A stretch of DNA of 64,000 bases, from assembly GCA_026419775.2 (NCBI GenBank), contig JAOPGA020001052.1, positions 1 to 64,000 on the forward strand. Reading direction: 5' to 3'. This DNA is from Acrasis kona (Eukaryota > Heterolobosea > Eutetramitea > Acrasida > Acrasidae). Below are positions 1 to 11,178 of the stretch, one piece after another. A program made the position numbers and the translations under genes. The number at the start of each line of letters is the position of its first letter. Position 1 is the first letter of the stretch. The notes under the pieces were generated by a model, which saw only the letters and a list, made by a program, of their open reading frames with translations, was not told where the DNA came from and made no database searches.

Positions 1-242
1 GCAAAATTTTTAGTGTGGTAGAGAGAAATAGAATGGAGTATATGAATGTTGGAAACATTTCAGGCTAACAAACAATAAAATATCTTCTGCTACCTACAAT
101 CAACATTGAGCTCATGATATGGAATTAAAACAATAAATATTTTGCATTCATGAACTTTTGTGACCAAGTCAACATCAAAACCAGATGTCGCAAATAAGAG
201 TTGATGTATAATAAATTAAATTCTTTATTGTTTGTTATTTAT

Positions 243-1523
243 TTACAACATCATGGCTACGAAGATAGCTGATAAAACACCAATCACGAATGATCTTTGA
301 ACAGCCGAGTTTGATTCTCTTGACAAATCATCTCCGGATTCATTTTGAGTTGGGGCTCTGGTTGTTGGTGCGGAGGTGGTTGGTCTTGGTGTAAGTTGAA
401 CTGGTGGCAAAGTAGTTGGTGCGGAGGTTGATGAACCTGGTACACAAGCACATCTATCATCACCTGGTGCCTTGACTAACTCAGTCTCATACCAGTGAAC
501 AAATCCACTTGGGCAGGTCCAGCATGGGTTAACTTGAACACATTGTTCTTCGCAGTCAGCACCTTGGAAACCTGGCTTGCATACACATGAACCTTCACTG
601 CAGTATCCGTTACCATTACAAGCTTCGGTTAGTGTTTTTCTGAATCTTCTTGCTGGTGAAGCGTTGTTATCTCCTGATAAGTTTGCACTGCAAGTGTTTG
701 ACTTGATTCTTCTTGCTGGTGAAGCGTTATTGTCACCTGACAAGTTGGCGTTGCAGACTGGTAGTGATGGTTTGGGTGGTTCTGAAGTTTGTGGGGATGA
801 AGGAGTTGGTGCACTTGTCGTTGGTCTTGGTGTCAAGTTGACAGGTGGTGCACTTGTTGTTGGGGAAGTTGTGGTTGTTGGAGCAGATGTTGTAGTGGTA
901 GGGGCTGAGGTTATTGGGCACTCTTTACATACTGGGCAGTGTGTGCGTTGTCTTCTTGCTGGTGATGCATTGTTGTCACCTGACAAGTTAGCGTCAACGG
1001 TTCCACATGGGCAAGGTGGGCAGGTAGTGGTTGGTGCACTTGTTGTTGGTCTTGGTGTCAAGTTGACGGGTGGTGAAGTAGTGGTAGGTGCAGCAGTAGT
1101 TGTGGTTGGAGCTGCGGTTGTGGTGGTTGGTGCGACAGTTGTGGTAGTTGGTGCAGCGGTGGTTGGAGCACTTGTAGTTGGTCTTGGTGTAAGTTGAACT
1201 GGTGGTGAAGTAGTGGTTGGTGCACCAGTTGTAGTCGTGCAGTCATATTCACAGTTTTCGCCTTCAAATCCTGGGTTACAAACGCAGACTCGGTTTACAC
1301 AACCACCTTTACCACTGCATACAGGAGCGGTTCTTGCTACTCTCGCTGGAGAGGCGTTGTTGTCACCAGATAGGTTGGCATCTGGAAGGCAGCTTGATGA
1401 TGTCCTTAGTCTTCTTGCCGGAGAGGCATTGTTGTCACCAGATAGGTTGGTTCCGCATTGATGTGCGGATACGCACATCCATAGAGCTACAAGCACGATG
1501 AAGGATAGAACACTTTTGTTCAT
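243..1523 (-). CDS. Secreted/anchored Thr-Pro-rich EGF-like surface protein with five copies of a 12-residue motif
   Basis: A 426-residue single-exon protein. Residues 1-20 form a signal peptide and residues 411-426 a hydrophobic tail, which suggests a GPI or membrane anchor at the cell surface. Two EGF-like modules (about 69-95 and 302-328; pattern CxGxGxCxxxxCxCxPGFxGxxCE) are joined by mucin-like TTTSAPTT stalks. The phrase PPV[QN]LTPRPTTSAPT occurs four times. The motif NLSGDNNASPAR occurs at residues 26-37, 50-61, 179-190, 260-271 and 281-292. Each copy is followed by [RV]x[RK], giving an R-x-x-R/K tail, and each contains two N-glycosylation sequons. The motif copies differ mainly at synonymous sites, so this frame is the coding one. 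Function is unknown; adhesion or recognition is an inference from the architecture. Confidence 0.85.
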   Translation of the reverse strand: MNKSVLSFIVLVALWMCVSAHQCGTNLSGDNNASPARRLRTSSSCLPDANLSGDNNASPARVARTAPVCSGKGGCVNRVCVCNPGFEGENCEYDCTTTTGAPTTTSPPVQLTPRPTTSAPTTAAPTTTTVAPTTTTAAPTTTTAAPTTTSPPVNLTPRPTTSAPTTTCPPCPCGTVDANLSGDNNASPARRQRTHCPVCKECPITSAPTTTTSAPTTTTSPTTSAPPVNLTPRPTTSAPTPSSPQTSEPPKPSLPVCNANLSGDNNASPARRIKSNTCSANLSGDNNASPARRFRKTLTEACNGNGYCSEGSCVCKPGFQGADCEEQCVQVNPCWTCPSGFVHWYETELVKAPGDDRCACVPGSSTSAPTTLPPVQLTPRPTTSAPTTRAPTQNESGDDLSRESNSAVQRSFVIGVLSAIFVAMML

Positions 1524-1573
1524 CTGTTTGTGTTGTGTTGATTTTGAATTGTGATAGAATATTAAATATCTAT

Positions 1574-1582
1574 CTTTTTATA
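1574..1582 (-). promoter_or_regulatory. TATA-like box of the EGF/Thr-Pro surface protein gene
   Basis: TATAAAAAG reads on the minus strand about 50-60 nt upstream of the ATG at 1523. The same spacing recurs upstream of other genes in the window. The transcription start was not determined. Confidence 0.5.
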
Positions 1583-1839
1583 CATTTGACAGTTTAAAAA
1601 TAAATTTTGATAAAAAATGGGATCGCATCTTTTTTTAGATCATCTTTGAGGCATCCGAATCATTAAGATCTGAAATAAGCTCTTGGGAAGTGATGGGTTT
1701 TCAGAAAACAATTCAACAGATCTTGGTCATCTTTTCAACAAGTCCAAACGGATTTTGTTATCAAGAACAAGTATCAAGATAACATGAAATGTTCAAATTA
1801 AACAACAAAATTAAAAAAATAAAATTTAATCTTCATGAA

Positions 1840-3440
1840 TCAATTGTTGCTAATTTTGTTCAAAGTTTGAAACATGGTTGGTTGACTCCAAAACAATAGT
1901 ACTTTCTTGTGTTTAAATTTGATTGGCGCATCAACAATTATAAACTTCAATGTGTTTGATGATGAATTAACATTCATCACGCTACGATCGGTTTTCGTCC
2001 ATAATATCGAATTAGAGTTCGAATTTAATGTGTGCTCCATGTATTGAATCCCATCGGCCCGTTGACTAGTGACTAGTAAAACGGTGTGCGTTGATAATGT
2101 CATCCATCTTGCCAGACTCTACGCTTCGTTAGTGAAATGAAAATGCTTTAACTTACGTTTGAGATGTAATGCGCAAAGTTTGGCGAAGTTGGATTAATAA
2201 GAGGACCACTCAGGGGTTGGTAACGGAATAGGCCATGCGGAGTTGTACTCTTGATGCGTTTGCCGTTCTATTTGTTGTATCTGTGCGGAATAATGTTGGA
2301 TTGATCGTTTGTCGTTGGTGTTGTTTGTGAGGACAATTTTGTGAAATGTGCTGTGTTGATATCTGTATGGTATTTGGAAAATGTACTTGTTATGATCGTA
2401 CTTTCAAAGTTAAAGATGACAAAATTTGAGAAGGACTGTTGAATGAATTGCTTTTGAACCATTCTCTTGTACTTTGGACTGGCAGGATGGGCAGATAACA
2501 ATACGAAACGGTACCGCAGCGACTGTATTAAAAGTGTAGTGAGCACTTCTAACGAGACCCCTCACACGCCCACCAAGTAACCCCACTACAAGTTAACAAG
2601 ATGAGAACATGAAGCTGCCCATCAAAAAGCAATTGGCGACGCTGAGTTCAGGATCAATTAGATTCTCTTAAGAAATCTCTGCTTACATGCGATGAGACAA
2701 TTCAATGCAAAGAAAATGCTGATGATGGTGATGAGAATTCTTTGCATGTAGAATCGTCGGTCATGGTGCGCCTGTGTTATTCTCAATAAAGTAGGCCTTT
2801 GGCAAATGTATATGGGAATCAATTTCACATCCATTAGCATCAATGTTCTTCAATGCTGGTTGTAGAGGTGTAAATGTGGTTGATTTCATTCATATCGAAA
2901 AAAGCATCCATCTTCCCAGACTAGACGCTTCATTAGCGAAACGAAAACACAATTTTACTTACGTTTGAGATGGCATGTAATGATAAAGATTAATCTGTAG
3001 AAAGTGGGTTGGTAGCGAAATGAGTTTAATGGGAGGAAGCAGGACGAACATGTTGGATCTGATCTGTTGTAGGCCACGCGGAGTTGATAATGTGGCGTAA
3101 TTAGTTGCTCTTGTTTGGTTTGATTGAATATTTAATGTATGTGTGGATAGTTCCTTCATGATTTAATGCATATGTGACTCATCTCTCAAAGTATTATTGT
3201 GTAAAACTGTTGGCCCATGATTACAAAGAAACCTTCCGTAGTGTGATGCTAGGAAATGCAGGACAGTTTGAAACGCTATAACGTAGAATGGGCCTGTGGG
3301 TGGAATCAAGGTTTGATGTAAATGTAGGTATGTCCTCGTTGAATGTTGTGATGGTTTTGGAAAGGACTTTGTGAATGTTTGACAAAGATGAAAATGGTTT
3401 TAAAAAGATCTTGTTTCGATCTGATACATTCAATGATAAG
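1840..3440 (-). repeat. R1: inverted copy of the dispersed repeat found as R2/R3
   Basis: Read on the minus strand, this segment matches parts of R2 (19603-21900) and R3 (25691-27100). Shared pieces include the CGCTGCGGTACCG block, the tract around 'TTCAACGAGGACATAC', and the 'CACTACGGAAGGTTT' tract. Intron-like junctions (GTAAGTAAA, then TTTTCATTTC, CTAA, an AG, then ATGGATG) occur near 2960-2895 and 2150-2100. Subunit order differs from R2. Short open frames exist, but none is intact across copies, so it is best read as decayed copies of an intron-containing gene or element. Confidence 0.7.
2527..2602 (-). repeat. 76-nt block identical to 19669-19744
   Basis: The reverse complement of this block is identical over 76 nt to 19669-19744, whereas the flanking R1 and R2 sequence is clearly diverged. 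It begins ATCTTGTTAACTTG and ends CACTTTTAAT. No open frame or known RNA family was recognised. Confidence 0.75.
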
Positions 3441-4308
3441 TAAATATATTTAATTTATTATAATACATTATATTCACTCTCTAGTGACCAGAAGATTTAA
3501 TTTGGTTCATCACCAATTGTAAATGTCAAGAGACGACTTTGATACCATTTTCGTTTGTTTATATGGCAATCTCCAATGACTTCTTGATCATAAATAAATT
3601 GATGATTCTTCTGCGGTGAAATTCGTCAATAATTCGATCAAAAAAGATTGAAAATTTCCTCATAAGAATCGAGCAGACTGTTCTTGTCTAACTTTGACCG
3701 CGAATGATGATGCTACTACTAGTTGCTGTTTGGTGTGGATTCCAACTCACATTTTCTGATCTTGATTTGATCAATTCTCTACATTGAATGCATTTCATAT
3801 CATTGAGTACATAAATGATTGTTGAGGGTAATCATCGATTGCATCGTAGTTCGAGCATAGATTGTAACGAGGTGATGTCATTGCTTATCTTCGATTAATG
3901 ATCATAATTCCAAATCATACATTGTAATCATGAAACATGCATGTAATGTCGACCATGACGTTCGTCAAAAAGAGCTGATGTCCTTCTATATCTGCGGTAG
4001 AACTTGTCCACCCTTTAATCCGATCAGAACTTATCAATGCTCTGGATTTTCAGTCTCGCACATTCTCTGTACTATTGGCTGGCCAATAAATATGTTTGTT
4101 TGCTTATTTTTTTCAAGTCCAATTTGAACAGACTCGTCCAAACCATATATATCCACGTCGGGAACAGATCAAATTTACCTGGTATCTAAACTCCACTTTT
4201 TGTTAACTACGGTTTTTTGCATCTGAATTTCTTTGGATCGACATGAATCATTTTTACGAAATAGTATTTATTATCAAGTGTTTCTACACAGCATTCGTCC
4301 TTTTAACG
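3441..4308. other. Intergenic, no gene seen
   Basis: About 870 nt of A+T-rich sequence with only short random-looking frames. It lies beyond the 3' end of the NHL gene and next to R1. I see no RNA gene or repeat here. Confidence 0.5.
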
Positions 4309-6924
4309 TCACTTAACTTCGACAGTTTGGATTGGAATCTTTTCTTTACGACTAACAACAACTATAACCACAACGATGATGATGACAACCAAGACAATCA
4401 CACAAAAGGCAACACTTCCGATCACTATACCTGCTATAGCACCAGGACTCAATAAGTTTGATACTTCCGGTGCCACTTTCACTTTTCTAGTAGAATTCAA
4501 AGAGAGTGTAGTTCCCATCTTTGATCCATAATAATTTAAAATTCATAGTGCTGTTACTAGCATGTACGTTTCTAGATGCAGCGCTGGTAGACACGCACAC
4601 AAAGAACAAATTGTTCATAATAGTGTTAATCAAATTACTATCAATCAAGTAATTAAGAGATTGGGATATGACATTTCTTTTCGTGTCCATAATCAAAGTT
4701 TCAATATAGGAAATATCGGAGTCGATCCCTACAACTAGCAGATAGTCGGTATTAACCTGTACAGATACTGGTACTGAGCTAGTAGAGTCCGTAGTTAACG
4801 TGAGAGTTTGCTGACCTGCACTCGGAAAAGTCATCATTGATTTGAATAAAGTCGATCCAGATTGTTGAACAAGAGTGATACCAACTGATGCAGCGTTTGG
4901 TAAAGTAGGATAACTCAAAGCAATATATGTTTGGAATCCATTTACTGAAATGGCTGGATTGAAACACAAGGCCTTGTTTGCATCTAAGGACAGAGCTAAC
5001 TTTGAGTCATATGTTGTGGTATATGATATGTCTCCTGTTGATCCTTGTACGCGTTGTGAAGCGGCTTGGTTAATGCTACTTCCTAAAGTCGTACTATCAA
5101 AAACAAAAAACTTATCACCTGAATTATTCAAGCGATAGTCACAATACGTACCAAGATAGCCTGATGTACATTTACAATTATCTTTGCCCACACAAATACC
5201 CTTTCCTGAGCAAACCGATATGTTAGTTGCCGCGATACCACCACATAAATACGATGGAGTGGGAGTTGGAGTAACAGTAGATGCTACAGTGGGAGTGGGT
5301 GTTAGAGTCGGGGTAGGTGTTGGAGCTGGAGTGAAAATTGGGAAAGGTTGTGTTGTATCATTATCATACACTACTTGGATTTTATTAAAATAAACGTCTG
5401 AAATGTACACAATGTTTTTAACACTATCAACAGCAACGGTTCGTGGACTAAAATTTGCATCGGTAGGAAACAGTAATTTAAAATTTGTGACACCATTTAT
5501 AGTCCCAACGAGCGAAGTAATGTTACCAGTAGTACGGTTGACCATTCTGACTAACCTATTACCATTATCTACGATATATACGAGGTTTCTAACGCTATCT
5601 ACTGCAACACTAGTTGGACTCTTCAATAATGCTTTTTTAGCATCTCCATCTCCATTGAATCCATTACTTCCTTGTAAACCAGCAAATCTAGTGATATTAC
5701 CAGTTGTGGTATTTACTACTCTAATCACATGATTCGCAGTATCTGCAATATACAATAAATCTCTATCAATTACAATGCCAGAAGCACTTCCTAATCTAGC
5801 GTTCTTAGCCGCGCCTCCATCTCCGTTGTATGAGCAACTTCCTGCAACGCCAACAGCTGAACTAATGATACCAGAAGTAAGATTAACAGCTTTAACAACA
5901 CAATAATCAGTAAAGTACAAGAGTTTGTTAACACTGTCTAGAGCAATTGATAAAGGGACATTAAGTCTAGCACTAGTAGCTAAACCACCATCTCCAGTAG
6001 AACCTTGAATTCCAGAACCAGCAAATGTATTAATGATGCCGGATGTGAGGTTGACCACTCTGATTTTATAGTTGTTTATATCAGAAATATACAAGAGTTG
6101 GTTAATGCTATCTATCTCAATTTGTGCTGGATAAGTGAATACGGCATTCGTCGCTTGCCCGCCATCTCCATAAGATCCATAGCTCTTTTCGGAACCAGCT
6201 ACTTTATAAATAATATTACTGGATCGATCTATCGCTCTGATAACGGTATTACCGGTATCTGCAAAGTACACAATGTTCTTGGTTTGATCAATCGCCATAC
6301 CCAATGGCGCTGCAAGTTGAGCTGTTATTGCTGGAACATAATCGCCATAATAAGTTAGAGTTCCTGTACCAACAGCAATGTTGACTGCATTACTTGAGCT
6401 TATCGATTTAATGTATAATCCATCATAATCTGCAACGTATAACACATTGCTAGCACCGTCAAAAGAGATTGATACGGGATTGACTAATGCTCTTTCTGTT
6501 CCGGTGAGATTGCGATTAGTGATGACGCCAGTGATGCGGTTGACTGCTTTGATCATCAGTTGGTTGGTGTCAGAAATATACACGAGATTGTTGGAACTGT
6601 CAACAGCAACGTCGCTTGGAACACCGGGTGAGATGTTTGCAAATGTAGTGATGAAGAGAGTTCTCCGTTGTCCCCAACAACTGTGTTCACAAGTCCACTA
6701 GCAACGTTAAGCACTTGAATTCTGTTCTTTGTTGAAAAGTACAAGCGATTGTTAGTACCATCAAAACACACTCCGTTTGGTTTGACCACCGAGAATATTC
6801 CTTGAATGTTCTCGCCGGAATAACCTTGAACACCTGTTCCTGCGTAGGTTCTCATAACTGGTATGGCATGAGATAAAACGATCAAGCAACAAACCAACGT
6901 TAAGATTGTTAGTGTTCGCTTCAT
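4309..6924 (-). CDS. NHL-repeat / EGF-like type I membrane protein, two frame breaks
   Basis: The start is the ATG at 6924 (MKRTLTILTLVCC, a signal peptide). About seven NHL-type repeats follow (GxxGDGG, then PxxIAxDxxxNLLYIxD, then IRxVN), predicting a beta-propeller ectodomain. Next come a Pro/Thr-rich linker, an EGF-like module (CSGKGICVGKDNCKC), a further extracellular domain of unknown type, and a membrane segment (GAIAGIVIGSVAFCVIV) with a short basic tail. The frame breaks near 6655-6660 (a CT too many) and near 4500-4506 (a CT too few); both breaks sit in (CT)3 runs and they cancel. Sequencing or assembly error is the simplest explanation, but a real mutation cannot be excluded. Similar NHL/EGF proteins are common in amoeboid protists. 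Confidence 0.75.
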
Positions 6925-7645
6925 TTTTAAGATTTGTGTTTTCACACTGATTTCTCAAAACGTTTTCGGATATATTAGCACGCTGATGTCCTCCTTTGAA
7001 AATTACCGTATGTTTTAATTGGTGAAATGTTACAATAAATAAAGTGTTGCTCCGCTTGTGTAGGTTTCTGACCCAGAGCAGGTTGTCCGTTGGACAAAAA
7101 AGGTACGATGTTGTTCTAAAATAAATCGGCAGTTGGAATAATAATAAAATTGGTGTATAAATAAATATTTTTTATTCTGGACTAGATACTGTAGTGTTAA
7201 GTGAAGCGGACGGATTAATCACAACAAGAAATTGGTTCCGATCGGTTAAACTAATTAAGAATTCCAGTCCGAGCCCAAACAAACAATGATGAAGACGCAG
7301 GTGGTGATGAAAGTCAATAATCACAAAGGTTTATTATCATAATGTACGTAATTATTGGTGGTAACGAGAAAATGCTCAAGTTCACTGCGAAAAAGTTTTG
7401 AAACCTTTTTAGTAATTGGATAGGGATTTCGGAGCTTCAACATTAATTCTTCATTAAATGGTACATTGGCATGTAAGCTTTGACGTCTGAGCATTTACAC
7501 TCCACAGAATTAGGAAGGAGCACGGCAAGGTTTTACATATAATTGGAAACAATGCAAACATTCAATCAAATAAACGCCATTGCTCCTTAATAACTTCAAA
7601 TAAATAATAAATAATTGTTTGAAAACGAAGAGTGTCGATTTGTCA
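6925..7645. other. Intergenic, upstream of the NHL gene
   Basis: There is a TATATC-like element near 6970, about 45 nt upstream of the NHL start on the minus strand. No gene or repeat was seen in the rest. Confidence 0.4.
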
Positions 7646-7726
7646 GCAAGTGTTCCCGAGCGGTCAAAGGGGGTGGCCTTAAGATCCACTGCAACAGCTT
7701 CGTGAGTTCGAACCTCACCGCTTGCA
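7646..7726 (+). tRNA. tRNA-Leu(UAA)
   Basis: An 81-nt type II tRNA. The acceptor arms GCAAGTG and CGCTTGC pair, with one G-U, and the discriminator base is A. The D-arm region CCCGAGCGGTCAAAGGGG is typical of tRNA-Leu. The anticodon loop CTTAAGA gives anticodon TAA. The variable arm is extended, and the T arm GTGAG-TTCGAAC-CTCAC is perfect and carries the B box. No intron is present. One C-T mismatch closes the anticodon stem. Confidence 0.93.
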
Positions 7727-7730
7727 AATC

Positions 7731-7735
7731 TTTTT
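7731..7735 (+). terminator. Pol III T-run terminator of tRNA-Leu
   Basis: A run of five T begins four nt after the discriminator base, as expected for RNA polymerase III termination. Confidence 0.75.
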
Positions 7736-8250
7736 GAATGAAGACACAATTAAGCACAAACACAAACGAACTAAAACAAAGGTCAGCTTGATTGTCCAAC
7801 TATACAATGGTTGTTGCGGCGTCTTGAAATGTTCCTGGTTAAAGTATTGTAGAACCAGGTGGATTGGATTATCTCTCATGCTGACAAAAAGTTTTGGTAC
7901 TTGTATTAGCTTATCAAGTATGTAGTGGACTATTCAACACTAGATAACGAACGCATAGAAAATTTCTACATAAAAGATATAATGCTAGACTACGCAGAAC
8001 AATCGATTATCTTGATTATAAGGGAAGAGCACACAATTGATCAGTTCACAAACCACACAGCAATGAGCTTGGAGATGCGTTGGATTTTGTTGGTATGGCA
8101 AAGGTGTTACAATATATATCTTCATCACCAAAAAGGGCAAGTAGGATTTTAGAGGTTCAAATTCACAGGGCATCACCACTTGACATTTGACATTCCTGGT
8201 TCTAAATCACGAAGAACCGCTGCAAATTTGGATATTGGTTCAATAAAATA
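7736..8250. other. Intergenic, no gene seen
   Basis: About 510 nt between the tRNA and the surface-protein gene at 8251. Small open frames are present but have no signal peptide, domain or splice support. Confidence 0.4.
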
Positions 8251-9663
8251 ATGAGAATAACAATACTGCTGGCTTTGCTCGTGATTTCACACGTGAGCTA
8301 TTCATTAGTAGTGTTACTTCCAGGTAACTCCACAACCTATGTCAACTTCCAATTAGACCCAAACATGCTATTAGACGTTTCTGTATCAAACAGAAGTGTC
8401 ATCAATGGAATATATGCTCGACTAAATGATGTGCCCACAAGTTCAGTATATGATTGGGATTTAAGGAAACCTTCAGGCTCTAGTTTTGTCTACCCCACAA
8501 TTACTGCCAGAAACTTGACATTCATGATACAAACAAACAATATTGAGAATAGCACCTTGTTCTTAAATACTACATTAACCAATATCACTGAACATAAAGT
8601 AAACACCCCAGTATCCGTTAGTTATAAAGGACAATACTTTATGGTGGTGAATGTGCCCGCAGGTAGTTCGGCAAATATCTATGCCACATACAAAGGGAAA
8701 GAAGAAACATTTAGTGTCCCTAGTCTATTGGTTTTCGGAAAAGGAGACACATATGGACAACCAAACCAACAACTCGAAAGGGGTGTGTATATTCGAGTCA
8801 ATCAAACTGACTTGAGTGGCGGTTTGTGGTATGTTGGTGTGTTTTCTAGATTTGGTACCACACTAGATGCACTTGTATCCACTACTCCAGTATTACTACC
8901 AAAACAAGCCCAAATTGCCCTTCCTCCTATCGGCGGGGAGAGATATCAAGCACTTGTTCCAATAATTGCCAACCAAGTTACAAAGCTCGTTCATAATCAA
9001 TTTTACACATTTAATGGTGCACAGGTGTGGGTCGGAAACTCTGAAAAACCACAAGAATGGATAGAATATCAAAATTTTACCTTGCCGGTATCAACTACAA
9101 ACCAAAATGTGCTCATAAGCGTTACCTCCTCAAAAGATCTAACGAGCTTCGAAACTGTACAAGTCGAAGTGAACCAAACACCAGTCGAAATCATTTCGGC
9201 AAACTCATCTCGAATTAGTCTAGTATACGAAGAATCAGGATTCCACACTGACTATTTTACATTTGTAGTTCCAAAAGGAGTGAGATGGCTTTTAAATTAC
9301 AAGTATCAATTCGTTGCTATTGAAAAACCATTAACAACAGTCAATGTACTTGAGGGCATTGAGCAGATTGCGTCTTCTTCTCGCTTGACCGATACTATTG
9401 GTATAGATGGTACCGGCGAGAGGTACTACATGGAAGTGAGGTATAGGTATAATTTTGGCGGGCAACCAGCCTCGTTCAGTTACAATTTAATTGATCCTCT
9501 GGCTCCAACACCAACACCAACACCCACACCAAAACCCACACCAACCACAGTCCCAACAACTTCGCCTGCACCCATAGCCCCGACTCCAACCCCAAGCTCA
9601 AGCTCAGGAAAGTTTGTAAGCGTGAGTGTTGTTGTAGTGGCCGTACTGGCGTTCTTGTTGTAG
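8251..9663 (+). CDS. Secreted, probably GPI-anchored surface protein (470 aa)
   Basis: A single exon that begins with a signal peptide (MRITILLALLVISHVSYS). The ectodomain (about 19-410) is rich in Ser, Thr and Val, with many N-glycosylation sequons and predicted mostly beta. A PTPTPTP/PTTVPTT stalk and a C-terminal hydrophobic stretch (VSVSVVVVAVLAFLL) ending the chain fit GPI anchoring. No known domain was recognised. Phrases such as YPTITARNLTF and the hydrophobic pattern around 'YFMVVNVPAGSS' resemble the membrane protein at 16579-17847, so the two may be distant paralogues. Confidence 0.85.
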   Translation: MRITILLALLVISHVSYSLVVLLPGNSTTYVNFQLDPNMLLDVSVSNRSVINGIYARLNDVPTSSVYDWDLRKPSGSSFVYPTITARNLTFMIQTNNIENSTLFLNTTLTNITEHKVNTPVSVSYKGQYFMVVNVPAGSSANIYATYKGKEETFSVPSLLVFGKGDTYGQPNQQLERGVYIRVNQTDLSGGLWYVGVFSRFGTTLDALVSTTPVLLPKQAQIALPPIGGERYQALVPIIANQVTKLVHNQFYTFNGAQVWVGNSEKPQEWIEYQNFTLPVSTTNQNVLISVTSSKDLTSFETVQVEVNQTPVEIISANSSRISLVYEESGFHTDYFTFVVPKGVRWLLNYKYQFVAIEKPLTTVNVLEGIEQIASSSRLTDTIGIDGTGERYYMEVRYRYNFGGQPASFSYNLIDPLAPTPTPTPTPKPTPTTVPTTSPAPIAPTPTPSSSSGKFVSVSVVVVAVLAFLL

Positions 9664-9731
9664 AAAATAAAAACGTTCACCACACATTTTAAATTAAAAA
9701 AAATCAATGTAATTTTATAACACATTATATT

Positions 9732-10537
9732 TTACTTGTTAAAAAGCTTCTGAGCTGCCTTCTTGATTGGAATTGGACTGAGAATGCCAAGATTACTTTT
9801 ACCTGACCCAAATATCCGTGACAATACAAGATCGTGCAATAGCCATGAGAATTTTCCAAAGTGCATAAAATACACATAAACTAATCTTGGTGCGGTTACT
9901 TTGAAGAACATACTTGCAATCATTGCCAATAGGAAAGGAATTGCAAACGGGAGCAACATTAAAAGTACTATCCACCGCCCGATGGCCTTTCCCCATGTCT
10001 CGTTATGAACATAATGTTTTAATGAATTTAAATACTCAAGGTACTCAGATGACAAACCATGTTCCTTGGCACCGTCGCGTATGATTGTTATATATCTCAT
10101 GCTAGGTAACAGATTCTCGACCTGGTAGTGGTTTGATGGCCGAATCAAAGTTTTCGCGTGAATCTTCTTTCCTTCGTAGGTAATGCATTCAACATCTGTA
10201 TCCTGATATCCGGTATCTTTATATCCTCCACCTTCAGTTCTGCGGATGTGTGCATAATCATCTGCTGTTACTTCATACAACACGCCATGCAATTCTTGTG
10301 CATCTTCACCTTCTTCTATCCTATGCACACACGCCATACCAGGTTCAAAGTATGGCATACTTGGTAAATGAAAGTCGAGAGTCCATCCAGGTACACGTGC
10401 AGCCATAGATTGCATTGGTTTTATTTGCCTTCTGCCTTTAAAGACTTTTGAGTTCATGTTGCTAACGATTAGAAGGGTGCGAGTTAAAATGTAGCTTACC
10501 TTCCATAAGCAAGATACCAAACGTTTTCACTGGTCAT
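9732..10537 (-). CDS. Gamma-glutamylcyclotransferase-like (AIG2/GGACT/ChaC-type) protein with C-terminal hydrophobic segment
   Basis: A two-exon gene: 10537-10500 and 10461-9732, with a 38-nt GT-AG intron (10462-10499) ending CTAATCGTTAG; 255 residues. The splice restores the family's N-terminal substrate loop, WYLAYGSNMN, which is missing if translation starts downstream. The conserved GRR, VPGWTLDF, YFEPGMA and LHGVLYEVTADDY segments follow. Family members cyclise gamma-glutamyl groups or remodel gamma-glutamyl amines and glutathione. A hydrophobic segment (about 185-205) and a basic C-terminus are extra and may tether it to a membrane. Its 3' end faces the gene at 8251-9663, 68 nt away. 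Confidence 0.85.
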
Positions 10538-10731
10538 GTTAATGTTTCCTTTTGTTGGTGGTACAATGTTTTTAACCAATTTGTACCCTCTGTCGGAGTG
10601 CGCAAAATCCTTCCGCAGGTATTACAAAAGTTTATTTATGTGTAAGAACCTCAACCTTAAAAATCTTAAGGAATAGCTCTCTTGGGGGCACGTATTAACA
10701 TAGCAACGAAATATGCATTGAAGACTTTATG

Positions 10732-11121
10732 TTACATTTTCATGGCTGTACTAGCTCCATGCAGCTTGCTTCTCGTAATTTGAGATAAGTCGTGAACGTT
10801 CCCTCCATTGTCAAGGTCATTGATGCCTCCCTTGTTCTTGTACACTCCTGTAAATGTACTTCTGTCACTGAGACGTTCAAAAATATCTTTACTTGAAGTA
10901 CTAGGACGAGATTTCTTAACTGGTTGAGCGTCAATTACTGCTGGTATTCCTTTTCCTGTTCTCATAGAGGTGCTTGTACCGTGCATCTTGCTTCTTGTTA
11001 TTTGAGACAAATCATGTACGTTTCCTCCGTTGTCTAGATCGTTGATGCCTCCTCTATTTTTATAGACGCCAGTGAAGGTGCTTCTGTCACTTAGGCGGTC
11101 GAAGATACTTTGCTTGGTCAT
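10732..11121 (-). CDS. Small protein with two p25-alpha-like (TPPP C-terminal) motifs, copy 1
   Basis: 129 residues consisting of two nearly identical halves. Each half carries IF[DE]RLSDRSTFTGVYKN[RK]GG and then INDLDNGGNVHDLSQITRSK. The RLSDxSxFTGxxK core resembles the C-terminal RLTDxSxYTGxHK motif of p25-alpha/TPPP proteins, which act on microtubules; that assignment is inferred from motif similarity only. A near-identical paralogue lies at 50050-50439. A TATA-like box sits about 60 nt upstream, and the 5' leader is A-rich on the coding strand. Confidence 0.8.
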   Translation of the reverse strand: MTKQSIFDRLSDRSTFTGVYKNRGGINDLDNGGNVHDLSQITRSKMHGTSTSMRTGKGIPAVIDAQPVKKSRPSTSSKDIFERLSDRSTFTGVYKNKGGINDLDNGGNVHDLSQITRSKLHGASTAMKM

Positions 11122-11178
11122 TGTGGTAGCTCTTGTTGTCTTTGTTTTTGTATAATAGATTGAAAAGCAATTTCAAGC

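Noticed and set aside
577-1197. Plus-strand open frame with repeated LAGEALLSPDK
   Set aside because: It is the reverse of the minus-strand motif repeats. The minus frame has the signal peptide, EGF modules and synonymous variation.
648-1448. The 36-nt motif repeats as unspliced mini-introns
   Set aside because: They lack a GTAAG start and a CTAAC branch site, and vary at synonymous positions as coding sequence does.
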